From: Eximiradius proteiniborus
Lineage (GTDB): Bacteria; Bacteroidota; Ignavibacteria; Kapaibacteriales; UBA2268
Length of the DNA: 32,473 bases
Direction: 5' to 3'
Assembly: GCA_026415495.1 (NCBI GenBank)
Contig: JAOAGZ010000025.1
Location: 1 to 32,473, forward strand
A program made the translations under genes and the position numbers. Under the pieces are notes generated by a model, which saw nothing but the letters and a program-made list of their open reading frames with translations, was not told where the DNA came from and ran no database searches. Shown here one piece after another: positions 24,267 through 32,473 of this stretch; positions within the stretch are counted from its first letter, which is position 1, and each line of letters starts with the position of its first letter.

Positions 24267-25775
24267 ATGGCAGAACAATTAAACGAGCAAGATTTAAGAC
24301 GTTTTGAAGAACTCGAACTGCTTGAAAAAGCAGGAATTGAGGTTTACCCATATAGTTTTAATAAAACACATTCTGCAAAATTTATCTTAGAGAATTATAA
24401 GGACGAAAAACCCGATGAATTATCAAATGTCGGCGTTGCAGGACGTATTTCTGCAATAAGGAGAATGGGAAAAGCAAGTTTTTTTCACATTGCAGATGAA
24501 ACCGGTAAAATTCAAATTTATATGAAAAAGGATGATTTACCAGATTTTTACGAAAACACAAAATTACTTGATATAGGCGATATAATTGGAATTGAAGGAT
24601 TTGCATTTAGAACCAAAACTGGTGAAATCACTATTCACGCACGAAAAGTATCTCTACTTGCAAAATGTTTGCGAACTTTACCTGTGGTAAAGGAAGAAAT
24701 TGACGAGCAGGGCAATAGAATTGTATATGACGCATTTGCTGATAAAGAGCTTCGTTACCGCCGTAGATATGTTGATTTAATTGTAAATCCTGACATTAAA
24801 AATACATTTGTTAAACGTTCAAAAATTATTTCTTACATTCGAAAATTTTTTGATGAAAAAGGTTGGTTAGAAGTTGATACACCAATTTTGCAAACTATTT
24901 ATGGTGGTGCAACAGCGAGACCATTCATTACACATTTGAATGCTTTGGATATTACTTTATATTTAAGAATAGCAGTTGAATTATATTTGAAACGTTTGAT
25001 TGTAGGTGGCTTTGAAGGAGTTTATGAAATTGGCAGAAACTTCCGGAATGAAGGGATGGATAGAACTCACAACCCTGAATTTACAATGTTAGAACTTTAC
25101 GTTGCATTCAAAGACTACAACTGGATGATGGATTTAACAGAAGAATTGATTTCAAAAACTGCATTAGAAGTAAATGGCACTTATGAAGTAGAATTTGAAG
25201 GAAAACTAATTAGTTTAAAACCACCGTTTCGCAGAGCCAAAATGTTTGATTTGTTCAAGCAATATACAGGATATGAACTAAAAGGAAAATCTCGTCAAGA
25301 ATTATTTGAAATAGCAAAAAAATTAAACGTTGAAATAGATAAAGATGCCTCATCAATGAAAATACTTGATGAGATATTCGGTGCAAAAGTTGAAGAACAC
25401 CTTGTTCAGCCAACTTTTGTAATAGATTATCCTCTCGAAATGTCGCCACTTGCCAAAAAGCATCGCAGTGAAGAAGGTCTTGTTGAACGCTTTGAATTAT
25501 TTGTCAATGGCAATGAACTTGCAAATGCATTCAGTGAACTTAACGATCCCCGGGACCAGAGACAGCGTCTTGAAGAGCAAGCAAGAATTAGAGCAGCAGG
25601 TGATGAAGAAGCAATGGTTGTTGATGAAGACTTCTTATATTCGCTTGAAGTTGGTATGCCACCAACAGCTGGGTTGGGCATTGGGATTGATAGGCTTGTA
25701 ATGCTGCTGACAGGCGAAAGTTCAATACGTGATGTCATACTATTCCCTATGATGAGACCTGAAAAAAACAAATAA
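24267..25775 (+). CDS. lysS: Lysyl-tRNA synthetase, class II
   Basis: This enzyme charges tRNA-Lys in the cytoplasm. From the ATG at 24267 it has 502 residues. The N-terminal OB-fold anticodon domain is seen at about 50-150 ([21 protein letters not shown]). The catalytic domain follows with motif 2 in [21 protein letters not shown] and motif 3 in [13 protein letters not shown] near the C-terminus. [16 protein letters not shown] and [15 protein letters not shown] are typical of LysRS and bind lysine and ATP. The start is supported by GAGG six bases upstream. The site-2 protease gene begins two bases after its stop, so these genes are likely cotranscribed with murB. Confidence 0.98.
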   Translation: MAEQLNEQDLRRFEELELLEKAGIEVYPYSFNKTHSAKFILENYKDEKPDELSNVGVAGRISAIRRMGKASFFHIADETGKIQIYMKKDDLPDFYENTKLLDIGDIIGIEGFAFRTKTGEITIHARKVSLLAKCLRTLPVVKEEIDEQGNRIVYDAFADKELRYRRRYVDLIVNPDIKNTFVKRSKIISYIRKFFDEKGWLEVDTPILQTIYGGATARPFITHLNALDITLYLRIAVELYLKRLIVGGFEGVYEIGRNFRNEGMDRTHNPEFTMLELYVAFKDYNWMMDLTEELISKTALEVNGTYEVEFEGKLISLKPPFRRAKMFDLFKQYTGYELKGKSRQELFEIAKKLNVEIDKDASSMKILDEIFGAKVEEHLVQPTFVIDYPLEMSPLAKKHRSEEGLVERFELFVNGNELANAFSELNDPRDQRQRLEEQARIRAAGDEEAMVVDEDFLYSLEVGMPPTAGLGIGIDRLVMLLTGESSIRDVILFPMMRPEKNK

Positions 25776-25777
25776 AA

Positions 25778-26833
25778 ATGGATGATTATTTTTCAATAAA
25801 AAAGAAACCCAAAAGTTCGTTAATTATTCATATCGGGCTTTTTGTAGCAACTTTTATTACTTGCTCGATTGCAGGAGCGCAGTGGGCTAATGTAGATTTC
25901 ACAGAAGTATTGAATTGGCATTATGGTATTACTTATGCTGTATTAATTTTAACTTTTTTGTCTGCCCACGAATTTGGGCATTATTTTGCAGCAAAATATT
26001 ATGGTGTTGATGCAACTCTACCGTATTACATACCATTTCCAATACCAATTACAATTAATTTCGGAACTTTTGGTGCAGTAATTAAAACACGTTCACCGCT
26101 TCCTAATAGTAAAGCACTTTTTGATATTGGCGCGGCAGGACCAATTGCTGGATTTATTGTTTCGTTAATTTTTCTTATTTATGGATTTGTAACGCTCCCA
26201 CCTATTGATTTTCTTTATTCAATCCACCCAGAATATATCACTCTTTATGGAGGAGAGATTCCCAATAAGAGTTTATTTTTCGGAGATACAATACTTTTCT
26301 GGTTGCTTGCCAAATTATTTGCTAATCCTAACGGATTTTTGCCACCAATGAATGAAATATATCATTATCCTTTTTTGAATGTTGGATGGTTTGGATTATT
26401 TGTTACTACATTAAATATGCTTCCTATTGGACAGCTCGATGGCGGACATATTACATATGCAATGTTTGGAAGAACAAAACACGCAAAGATTGCACGTATA
26501 TGTTGGGGAATATTAATTATTTTGGGAATATTTTCACTCTTTGGTGCTTTGTATGAAGCTCTGAAAGTTGATAATCCTAATAAATTAATTATCTGGTTTC
26601 AAGAACTATTATTGCCAATACTTTCATTTATTGATACAAAAGTACCTTTTATTTTCAAGTCATGGTTTGGGTGGCTTGTATGGGCATTGGTAACAAAGTT
26701 TTTTGTTAAATTAGATCACCCACCTGTTCTCCAAGAAGGAGATATTGGTGTTGTTAGAAAAACGATTGGATGGATAACTATCATTATTTTACTTCTTTCC
26801 TTTTCTTATAATGGAATTTATTTTATAGAATGA
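25778..26833 (+). CDS. Site-2 protease family (M50) membrane metalloprotease
   Basis: The 351-residue protein is an intramembrane zinc protease with about seven membrane segments. The zinc-binding HEFGH is at 64-68 in segment 2, and the third ligand lies in NMLPIGQLDGGH (213-224), both exact family motifs. The FGTFGAVIKTRSPLP region after the first motif and FDIGAAGPIAG are shared with the plant EGY and cyanobacterial type of S2P. No PDZ domain is seen, unlike RseP. Substrates of this type are mostly unknown; they may be anti-sigma factors or signal-peptide remnants. It sits between lysS and murB; its stop overlaps the murB start by four bases (ATGA). Confidence 0.94.
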   Translation: MDDYFSIKKKPKSSLIIHIGLFVATFITCSIAGAQWANVDFTEVLNWHYGITYAVLILTFLSAHEFGHYFAAKYYGVDATLPYYIPFPIPITINFGTFGAVIKTRSPLPNSKALFDIGAAGPIAGFIVSLIFLIYGFVTLPPIDFLYSIHPEYITLYGGEIPNKSLFFGDTILFWLLAKLFANPNGFLPPMNEIYHYPFLNVGWFGLFVTTLNMLPIGQLDGGHITYAMFGRTKHAKIARICWGILIILGIFSLFGALYEALKVDNPNKLIIWFQELLLPILSFIDTKVPFIFKSWFGWLVWALVTKFFVKLDHPPVLQEGDIGVVRKTIGWITIIILLLSFSYNGIYFIE

Positions 26834-27849
26834 TAAACATTTTAGAAAACATATCATTAAAAAGATACAACACATTCGGAATAGACGCAAAAGCAAGATA
26901 TTTCATTAAAGTTCATAGTATAGATGATATATTTGATTTATTGCAAACCAAGCAGTTTCAGGAAAATCGCAGGATAATTCTTGGAGGTGGTTCGAATTTA
27001 CTATTTAGGAGTGATTTCCAGGGACTTGTTATTTTGGTCGAAATCAAAGGTGTTCATTTCGAAGGTTCAACTAAATCAAATACAATTTTGAAAGTTGCTT
27101 CAGGAGAGAATTGGACTGATTTTGTTGAACTATGTGTGAAAAATAGATTGTATGGATTAGAAAACTTAGTGTCCATTCCGGGCAAAGTTGGTGCTGCTCC
27201 TGTGCAAAATATTGGTGCTTATGGTGTAGAACAAAAAGATTATCTTCACAAAGTTGAATACATAGATTCAACAACTGGTAATATTGAAGTTGTGGATAAA
27301 GACGAATGTAAATTTGAATACCGTAGTTCCGTTTTTAAAGGCAACCTCGAAGGAAAAGCCATTATTACAAACGTATATTACGAACTTTCAAGAGAGTGGA
27401 AACCCAATATCAATTACAAAGATATTAAACAAGAACTCGACAAATTTTCATTTGTCAAGCCTGATGCTGAATATGTACTGAATACTGTCAAAAGAATTCG
27501 AAAAAGAAAATTGCCTGATCCGTTGGATATTGGAAATGCAGGTAGTTTTTTTAAGAATCCGGTTGTTGATGAAAGTCAATTTTTAACTTTAAAAGAAAAA
27601 TATCCGGATATTCCTTATTTTCTGTCGAACGATAAATATAAAATTCCGGCTGCATATTTAATTGAAAAATGCGGTTGGAAAGGTCGGAGTGTAGGGAATT
27701 GTGGAGTTTATGACAAACATTCATTAATATTAGTTAATTACGGAAATGCTTCAGGAGAAGAAATATATCAACTTTCAGAAAATATCAGGCAATCTGTTCA
27801 GGAGCAATTTGGGATATTGCTTGAAAGAGAAGTCATTGTTGTTGAATAA
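26830..27849 (+). CDS. murB: UDP-N-acetylenolpyruvoylglucosamine reductase
   Basis: MurB reduces UDP-GlcNAc-enolpyruvate to UDP-MurNAc with NADPH and FAD, an early cytoplasmic step of peptidoglycan synthesis. The 339-residue protein is of the longer type I form like that of E. coli. The FAD-binding stretch RIILGGGSNLLF is at about 48-59. IPGKVGAAPVQNIGAYG, the EYRSSVFKG Arg, and the catalytic Ser in NAGSFFKNP are visible. The C-terminal Glu lies in LEREVIVV. The start overlaps the protease stop by four bases. It converges with murE, whose stop is 5 bases further on the opposite strand, so two Mur enzymes lie tail to tail. Confidence 0.96.
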   Translation: MINILENISLKRYNTFGIDAKARYFIKVHSIDDIFDLLQTKQFQENRRIILGGGSNLLFRSDFQGLVILVEIKGVHFEGSTKSNTILKVASGENWTDFVELCVKNRLYGLENLVSIPGKVGAAPVQNIGAYGVEQKDYLHKVEYIDSTTGNIEVVDKDECKFEYRSSVFKGNLEGKAIITNVYYELSREWKPNINYKDIKQELDKFSFVKPDAEYVLNTVKRIRKRKLPDPLDIGNAGSFFKNPVVDESQFLTLKEKYPDIPYFLSNDKYKIPAAYLIEKCGWKGRSVGNCGVYDKHSLILVNYGNASGEEIYQLSENIRQSVQEQFGILLEREVIVVE

Positions 27850-27854
27850 TTATC

Positions 27855-29324
27855 TTACATTTTTTTCAATTGTTCAAGATCATCAAAATGAAAGCGAGTT
27901 TGACCAATAATTTGATATTTTTCGTGTCCCTTACCTGCTACTAAAACAATGTCTTCATTTCTCGAAATATTTACAGCATAACGAATAGCCTCAGCACGCT
28001 CAGCAATTTCAACTACTTTAGACTTATTATCTTCTGCTATGCCATCAAGAATTTCCTTTCTGATATTCGCCGGATCTTCTGTTCGCGGATTGTCGTCAGT
28101 TATTATTACAATATCTGCAATTTGAGACGCTATATCACCCATTTTAGGTCGCTTCGAACGGTCCCGGTCTCCCCCACATCCAAAAACGCAAATTAGTTTA
28201 GAATTACTATACCTTGTGCTTTGAAGAATTTCCCGGCAAGTAAGCAACGCTTTTTCAAGAGCATCCGGAGTATGGGCATAATCAACTATACCCACTGCAC
28301 CTGTTCGCAACTGAATTGAAGACATTCTACCTTCTGCCGGCGAAACTTCTTTCATTGCTACAACTATATCATCTGGATTGTAACCAAGCTCGATGCAAGA
28401 GGCAACTGAAAGCGAGGAATTATCAATATTAAACTTCCCTAAAAGTGATGTATTTATTTCTAAGTTGAAAATATTAGTTGAGAGTTGGAAAGAAATGCCA
28501 TTTCGCATAATTTTTTCATTATGGATAACATATTTATTCGAATTATTCCTCCCAACAAAAGAAATATTTCTGGATTGACAATGAGAAACCATAAACTTAG
28601 CCCACTCGAAATCACCTTGCAAAATTGCTATAGCGTCTGGTTTTAAATTGTCAAATAGAATCTTTTTAGCAGAAGCATAATTCTCCATATTTTTATGATA
28701 ATCTAAATGGTCGTGTGTAAGATTTGTGAAAACTGCTAAATCAAAGTCAATACCAAACACTCTCTTTTGTTCTAATGAATGAGATGAAACTTCCATAACA
28801 ACGCATTGAACTCCGTTTGCCGCCATTTCTTTAAAAATACGACAAAGTTCAAACGATTCAGGAGTTGTATGAGTTGCATTATAAAAACGATTCAGGAAAA
28901 AAATTCCCGTTGTTCCGATAATCCCAACTTTAAGTCCCATCCTCTCTAATATTTGAGCTATCAGATAAGTAGTTGTTGTTTTCCCATTTGTTCCGGTTAC
29001 CCCAATCATTTTCATAAAACGTGTAGGATCATCAAACCACCAGTGAGAAATTTCCGCGAGTGCTTGCCGTGAGCTGTCTACTTTAATAAAAGTAACATCA
29101 TCGTATGAATCTGGCACTTTCTCGCAGACAATAGTCTTGCATCCTTGTTTAATTACATCAGGAATAAAAGAATGCGCGTCAACCTTTGTGCCTTGCATAG
29201 CGACAAAAAGAGTATCAGAAGAAACAAGTCTGGAATCATAACTAATTGAAGAAATACTTCTATCAACTAAATTTATTACTTCACGATAAGAGATTTTTTT
29301 TAGTAAGTCAGTTAGCTTTTTCAT
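27855..29324 (-). CDS. murE: UDP-N-acetylmuramoyl-tripeptide synthetase (meso-diaminopimelate type)
   Basis: MurE adds the third residue to UDP-MurNAc-L-Ala-D-Glu. With the ATG at 29324 it has 489 residues, the usual length. The Mur ligase P-loop GTNGKTT is at 111-117, the carbamylated-Lys region is YASAKKILF at about 216-224, and the substrate-specificity motif is DNPR at 411-414, which predicts meso-diaminopimelate, not lysine. The frame is open for a further 39 codons to a Met at 29441, but that stretch is a chance hydrophobic run from AT-rich DNA and overlaps the start of the PAP2 gene; MKKLTDLL is the natural N-terminus. It stands alone on this strand and diverges from the PAP2 gene. Confidence 0.96.
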   Translation of the reverse strand: MKKLTDLLKKISYREVINLVDRSISSISYDSRLVSSDTLFVAMQGTKVDAHSFIPDVIKQGCKTIVCEKVPDSYDDVTFIKVDSSRQALAEISHWWFDDPTRFMKMIGVTGTNGKTTTTYLIAQILERMGLKVGIIGTTGIFFLNRFYNATHTTPESFELCRIFKEMAANGVQCVVMEVSSHSLEQKRVFGIDFDLAVFTNLTHDHLDYHKNMENYASAKKILFDNLKPDAIAILQGDFEWAKFMVSHCQSRNISFVGRNNSNKYVIHNEKIMRNGISFQLSTNIFNLEINTSLLGKFNIDNSSLSVASCIELGYNPDDIVVAMKEVSPAEGRMSSIQLRTGAVGIVDYAHTPDALEKALLTCREILQSTRYSNSKLICVFGCGGDRDRSKRPKMGDIASQIADIVIITDDNPRTEDPANIRKEILDGIAEDNKSKVVEIAERAEAIRYAVNISRNEDIVLVAGKGHEKYQIIGQTRFHFDDLEQLKKM

Positions 29325-29391
29325 AATAATTTCAATTAATTCAGAAAATATTAATAAATTAATAAACAAAAATAGTAAAAATATCTGAAAA

Positions 29392-30180
29392 ATGAAGAAA
29401 ATCCTAATTATTCTCATTACAGTTGTCTTAACCAACAACAACTTATTTTCGAGCTACATTTCTAATGATTGGAGAGAATTTAAAGAAGATTACCGCCAAT
29501 TATTTAGAAATGTCTCTAACGCTCAAATTAAAGATTTAGCAGTACCATCTGCAATTGTGTTGAGTACTTTGCTTGCAGCTCAATACGATGAGGAGATCAG
29601 GAATATATTTAAAACAGTTGAGGATGATAATTTTAATCAATTTCAAATAATTGCTAATCAACTGGGGGAACCTATTTCTTTCTGTGTATTTCCTGGAATA
29701 GTTTACAGCACAGGTTATATTTTCAACTCAAAATCAACAAGAAAAACCGGTCGCCTTTTGTATGAAAGCGTTTTGTTAAATGGATTGATAACGACAGTAT
29801 TAAAAACAAGCATTGGAAGAGCCAGACCATATGTTGAATCAGGTAATTCACGTTTTGAGTATTTTTCATATGAAGATGATAGTTTTATGTCCCTGCCGTC
29901 TGGACACACTTCTATGGTATTCGCAATGGCAACAATATTATCCTACAGAAGTAAAAGTTCAATTTTACCAATAATATATTATGCAATAGCAGGCTCAACA
30001 GGAATGGCAAGGATATATTTTGATAAACATTGGTTTTCAGATGTTATTGCTGGTGCAATGGTTGGAACAGCCTCATCATTACTTATTATTAATGCAGAAA
30101 AAAAACGTAAAAGCAAAGATGATACTTTTCAAATACCTATTATTCAATTCAAAATTGATTTTGATAGAATAAAATTTTGA
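29392..30180 (+). CDS. PAP2-family phosphatase
   Basis: The 262-residue protein has a signal peptide (about 1-20) and a PAP2 acid-phosphatase domain. The three catalytic blocks are present: KTSIGRARP (138-146), PSGHT (169-173), and R207 with H213 and D217 in ARIYFDKHWFSD. Members remove phosphate from lipids such as undecaprenyl pyrophosphate or phosphatidylglycerol phosphate, usually on the outer face of the inner membrane. A role in recycling of undecaprenyl pyrophosphate would fit its place near mur genes, but this is only inferred from neighbourhood. It diverges from murE across 67 bases and converges with nuoK across a likely terminator hairpin. Confidence 0.9.
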   Translation: MKKILIILITVVLTNNNLFSSYISNDWREFKEDYRQLFRNVSNAQIKDLAVPSAIVLSTLLAAQYDEEIRNIFKTVEDDNFNQFQIIANQLGEPISFCVFPGIVYSTGYIFNSKSTRKTGRLLYESVLLNGLITTVLKTSIGRARPYVESGNSRFEYFSYEDDSFMSLPSGHTSMVFAMATILSYRSKSSILPIIYYAIAGSTGMARIYFDKHWFSDVIAGAMVGTASSLLIINAEKKRKSKDDTFQIPIIQFKIDFDRIKF

Positions 30181-30190
30181 TATTTTTGAT

Positions 30191-30223
30191 ATTATTTTGT
30201 CAAAAAAAATTGACAAAAATAAT
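30191..30223. terminator. Likely bidirectional terminator hairpin
   Basis: TTTTGTCAA at 30195-30203 pairs perfectly with TTGACAAAA at 30210-30218 around a loop of six A. The flanks ATTA and TAAT extend the symmetry with one bulged base. It lies in the 52-base gap between converging PAP2 and nuoK, with T-rich DNA on either side for both strands. Confidence 0.6.
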
Positions 30224-30232
30224 TCGAAGAAA

Positions 30233-30547
30233 TTACAACTTTAGCAAATTCACTTCATCAACAAAAACAGTTTGTTTAAGTCTATACAACGCGAGAACAA
30301 TAGCAAGACCAATCGCAGCTTCAGCCGCAGCAATTGCCATCACAAAAAAAACAAACAACTGACCAAGAGTGTCGCCAAAAAAAATTGAGAAGCTTACGAA
30401 AGTTAAATTTACTGAATTCAGCATAATTTCGATAGACATAAATATAATAATCGCATTTCTGCGAGTAAGAACACCAACAGCACCAATGACAAACAATATT
30501 GCAGAAAGAACCAAATAAAATTCCAAAGGTATATTTGTAATGAGCAT
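30233..30547 (-). CDS. nuoK: NADH-quinone oxidoreductase subunit K
   Basis: NuoK is a small membrane subunit of the proton-pumping arm of complex I. The 104-residue protein has three membrane segments. The conserved acidic residues used in proton transfer are present: E40 in [12 protein letters not shown] and E76 in [11 protein letters not shown]. It lies 11 bases after nuoJ. Normally nuoL follows; here there is only a hairpin and then a gene on the opposite strand, so this pair stands apart from the rest of the complex. Confidence 0.96.
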   Translation of the reverse strand: MLITNIPLEFYLVLSAILFVIGAVGVLTRRNAIIIFMSIEIMLNSVNLTFVSFSIFFGDTLGQLFVFFVMAIAAAEAAIGLAIVLALYRLKQTVFVDEVNLLKL

Positions 30548-30558
30548 AATATTCCTCT

Positions 30559-31071
30559 TTACATTAATTTTCGTTTTGCAAGTAATACGGCACCAATTAT
30601 TGCAGCAGTAAGCAAAAGCCCTATAGCTTCAAATTGAACTATGTAGTTTGTAAACAACGACCGTCCAATAGCTTGCACAGTAGTAAAATTCAAATTATAC
30701 ACTGGGAAAGAAGTAGGTTCAGGATACAGATTAATAAACGCACAAATAATAGCAAATCCAAAAATTCCTGCTAATATTATCCCACCGAAATTATTTATTG
30801 TTATCTTCTTTTCAAGAGATTGATCCTTGCCCAAGTTAAGAAGCATTATCACAAAGACTACCAAAACCATAATTGCCCCAGCATAAACCAATATTTGCAT
30901 TACGGCAACAAATTGAGCATTAAGAGTAAGATAAAGTCCTGCCAACATAAAAAAATGCACTACTAAAGCCATTGCAGACCTGATAGGATGCTTTGTTGAT
31001 ATTGTTACAATTGCAGAAGCAATAGCAAAAACCGACAATATGATAAAGAAAAAATAGTTCAAATCCATCAT
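30559..31071 (-). CDS. nuoJ: NADH-quinone oxidoreductase subunit J
   Basis: NuoJ is a membrane subunit of complex I. From the ATG at 31071 it has 170 residues and five membrane segments. [11 protein letters not shown] near the N-terminus and [19 protein letters not shown] are family hallmarks. The frame is open eleven codons further back to a TTG at 31104, but MMDLNYFFF is the more natural start; the second Met is equally possible. It is the first gene of the nuoJ-nuoK pair; the upstream gene on the other side of a 200-base gap is citrate synthase in the opposite direction, so nuoI is not next to it. Confidence 0.92.
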   Translation of the reverse strand: MMDLNYFFFIILSVFAIASAIVTISTKHPIRSAMALVVHFFMLAGLYLTLNAQFVAVMQILVYAGAIMVLVVFVIMLLNLGKDQSLEKKITINNFGGIILAGIFGFAIICAFINLYPEPTSFPVYNLNFTTVQAIGRSLFTNYIVQFEAIGLLLTAAIIGAVLLAKRKLM

Positions 31072-31274
31072 TATTATATTTAAGTAATCATACAACTGTT
31101 CCAATCAGTAATACATAACGAACTGGCACAATTATTATTTTTATTTATAAGTTCAAAAAAATTGCTTGTAAATCGACAAATATTATTTTGAATAAAAAGA
31201 AAAATTCTTTAAATTAAGGCAGAATCTATTTTTTTCAACATTATTAAGTTGTTTTCCAATAATAAGGTTTCTCT
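31072..31274. promoter_or_regulatory. Divergent intergenic region between nuoJ and citrate synthase
   Basis: At 203 bases this is the longest gene-free stretch. It must hold promoters for nuoJK and citrate synthase. A TTATTTTG at 31183-31190 differs from the Bacteroidota -7 consensus by one base and points toward citrate synthase, leaving a leader of about 80 bases. No convincing riboswitch or RNA gene was seen. Confidence 0.4.
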
Positions 31275-32473
31275 ATGTCCCTATTAAAACAAAGACTTGG
31301 TGAAATTCTACCAAAACAGGTAGAAGAAATCAAACATTTTCTAAACGAGTATGGAGATAGAATTGTCTCCGATGTAAAGCTAGCACAGGTTTATGGTGGA
31401 TTAAGAGGAGTAAAAGCATTAGTATGCGACACCTCCGAAGTTCCGCCTGATAAAGGTCTTATAATACGTGGAATTCCGCTGAAAGATTTAGTAGATAAGC
31501 TTCCAGAAGAGGTATTTTGGTTATTGCTTACGGGCGAATTGCCAAATGATACCGAGTTGCGTGATTTACAGAACGAACTATTAGCACGTCAGAGAGTTCC
31601 AGACTATGTTTGGAAAGTTATCGACTCAATGCCAGATAATTCACACCCAATGGCAATGTTCAATACTGCAATACTTGTAATGGAGATTGAGTCAGAATTT
31701 GCAAAACGATATTCAGAGGGATTGCCAAAATCCGAGTATTGGATACCTACTCTGGAAGATGCATTAAATATTATTGCCAAACTTCCTGCTATTGCGGCTT
31801 ACGTTTATAGAAAGAGATTCAATAAAGGACCACGTATCGAGCCTGCTGATAATTTGGATTGGGCAGCCAATTATGCTTATATGCTTGGAATTGACGACCC
31901 TAACGGCGAATTCAGTAAATTAATGAGATTATATCTAACATTGCACTGCGATCACGAAGGTGGAAACGTTTCGTCATTCTCTGCTGCTACTATTAATTCC
32001 GGATTGTCTGATTTGTATTATGCTCTTTCAGGTGGATTGAACGGGCTTGCTGGACCGCTCCACGGGCTTGCAAATCAGGAGTGTTTAGCTTGGATACTTG
32101 ATACAATGGAAAAATTTGGTGGGGCACCTACCGAAGAGCAACTTGAAAAATACGCTTGGAATACTTTAAATTCAGGCAAAGTAATTCCTGGTTATGGACA
32201 TGCCGTTCTTAGAATTACTGACCCAAGATTTGAAGCATTCTTGGAATTTGGCAAAAAATATATGCCGAATGATCCTGTATTCAAAACTGTTGCAAGAGTA
32301 TTCAACGTAGTGCCAAACGTATTATCGCAAGTGAAAAAGATAAAGGACCCATGGCCAAACGTTGATGCAGGTTCGGGTGCATTACTTTATCACTATGGGA
32401 TACACGAATTTAGTTATTATACTGTTTTGTTTGCCGTATCGCGAGCTTTAGGCATTTGTGCACAAAATATTAT
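31275..32473 (+). CDS. Citrate synthase, eukaryotic (mitochondrial) type, 3' end beyond window
   Basis: The frame opens at an ATG 7 bases after an AAGG (31264-31267) and runs open to the window edge for 399 codons. The enzyme joins oxaloacetate and acetyl-CoA to citrate as the entry to the TCA cycle. The sequence matches the mitochondrial type rather than the GltA hexameric type: an N-terminal VYGGLRGVKALVCDTS, the HCDHEGGNVSSF active-site His, GPLHGLANQE with the second His, and KDPWPNVDAGSG with the catalytic Asp. One difference is Gly in place of His in the usual VDAHSG. About 40 residues are probably missing at the C-terminus. This type is known in several Bacteroidota and Chlorobiota lineages. 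It diverges from nuoJK. Confidence 0.95.
   Translation, partial: MSLLKQRLGEILPKQVEEIKHFLNEYGDRIVSDVKLAQVYGGLRGVKALVCDTSEVPPDKGLIIRGIPLKDLVDKLPEEVFWLLLTGELPNDTELRDLQNELLARQRVPDYVWKVIDSMPDNSHPMAMFNTAILVMEIESEFAKRYSEGLPKSEYWIPTLEDALNIIAKLPAIAAYVYRKRFNKGPRIEPADNLDWAANYAYMLGIDDPNGEFSKLMRLYLTLHCDHEGGNVSSFSAATINSGLSDLYYALSGGLNGLAGPLHGLANQECLAWILDTMEKFGGAPTEEQLEKYAWNTLNSGKVIPGYGHAVLRITDPRFEAFLEFGKKYMPNDPVFKTVARVFNVVPNVLSQVKKIKDPWPNVDAGSGALLYHYGIHEFSYYTVLFAVSRALGICAQNI

Noticed and set aside
25427-25771. 114-codon open frame opposite lysS
   Set aside because: It is a Ser- and Pro-rich reverse shadow of the conserved lysS 3' part, with no start signal or recognisable domain.
29325-29441. 39-codon N-terminal extension of murE that would form a membrane segment
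   Set aside because: It lies in AT-rich intergenic DNA and overlaps the start of the divergent PAP2 gene. MurE is cytoplasmic and the ATG at 29324 gives the normal N-terminus.
31072-31104. Upstream TTG start for nuoJ
   Set aside because: Two ATG codons at 31069-31071 and 31066-31068 start the protein at the usual place before the first membrane segment.
1-32473. CRISPR array, tRNA or rRNA gene, insertion sequence, prophage or toxin-antitoxin pair
   Set aside because: No regularly spaced repeats, tRNA-like cloverleaf, transposase or phage motif was recognised on either strand; nearly all space is taken by identifiable genes.

Overview
The window is 32 kb of gene-dense, AT-rich bacterial chromosome with short intergenic gaps; the longest gene-free stretch is about 200 bases. 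No rRNA, tRNA, CRISPR array, insertion sequence or phage gene was seen. The gene content suggests a Gram-negative member of the Bacteroidota/Chlorobiota (FCB) group, perhaps an Ignavibacteria- or Kapabacteria-like lineage. The evidence is the meso-diaminopimelate type of MurE together with dapD, MenA and complex I subunits for menaquinone respiration, a mitochondrial-type citrate synthase, Bat-like von Willebrand proteins, HPr kinase next to recA, and start codons that often lack a clear Shine-Dalgarno sequence. The lineage is inferred from gene content, not from a search.

Positions 1-11256 are one long minus-strand run. Read in its own direction it begins with a lipoprotein of unknown function, a BatD-like membrane protein and a BatA-like von Willebrand protein. 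It continues with a 3-methyladenine-type DNA glycosylase, rsfS, argS, menA, a MEMO-family protein and pgk. It ends with a class I amidotransferase interrupted by one in-frame stop, a degenerate M23 (LytM) domain protein, rsmG and a cysteine-rich DUF6485 protein cut by the window edge. Many of these genes overlap or lie within 10 bases of each other, so they are probably cotranscribed in blocks.

Positions 11345-22916 are on the plus strand. The first block holds a duplicated-domain protein of unknown function, a very divergent accD, a UPF0316 membrane protein, a glycosyltransferase and a methyltransferase. A hybrid sensor kinase with three PAS domains follows, then the recA-hprK pair, then dsbD with a UMF1-type transporter. 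Envelope and amino-acid genes follow in alternating orientation: dapD with a STAS-domain protein (minus), lysS, a site-2 protease and murB (plus), murE (minus), and a PAP2 phosphatase (plus). At the right end an isolated nuoJ-nuoK pair (minus) diverges from a citrate synthase gene that runs off the window.

Most of the window is housekeeping: cell wall (murB, murE, dapD), translation (argS, lysS, rsfS, rsmG), central metabolism (pgk, citrate synthase) and respiration (menA, nuoJK). No complete new defence or mobile system is visible. The points most worth a second look are the AccD homologue that has lost the conserved oxyanion-hole glycines and sits directly behind a two-repeat protein of unknown function; an M23-like protein that keeps its zinc ligands but lacks both catalytic histidines; the amidotransferase split by a TAA; the partial Bat cluster with an internally duplicated lipoprotein; a MEMO protein with an extra N-terminal winged-helix-like domain; three phased TTAATAATT repeats in front of recA; and nuoJK standing apart from the rest of complex I.
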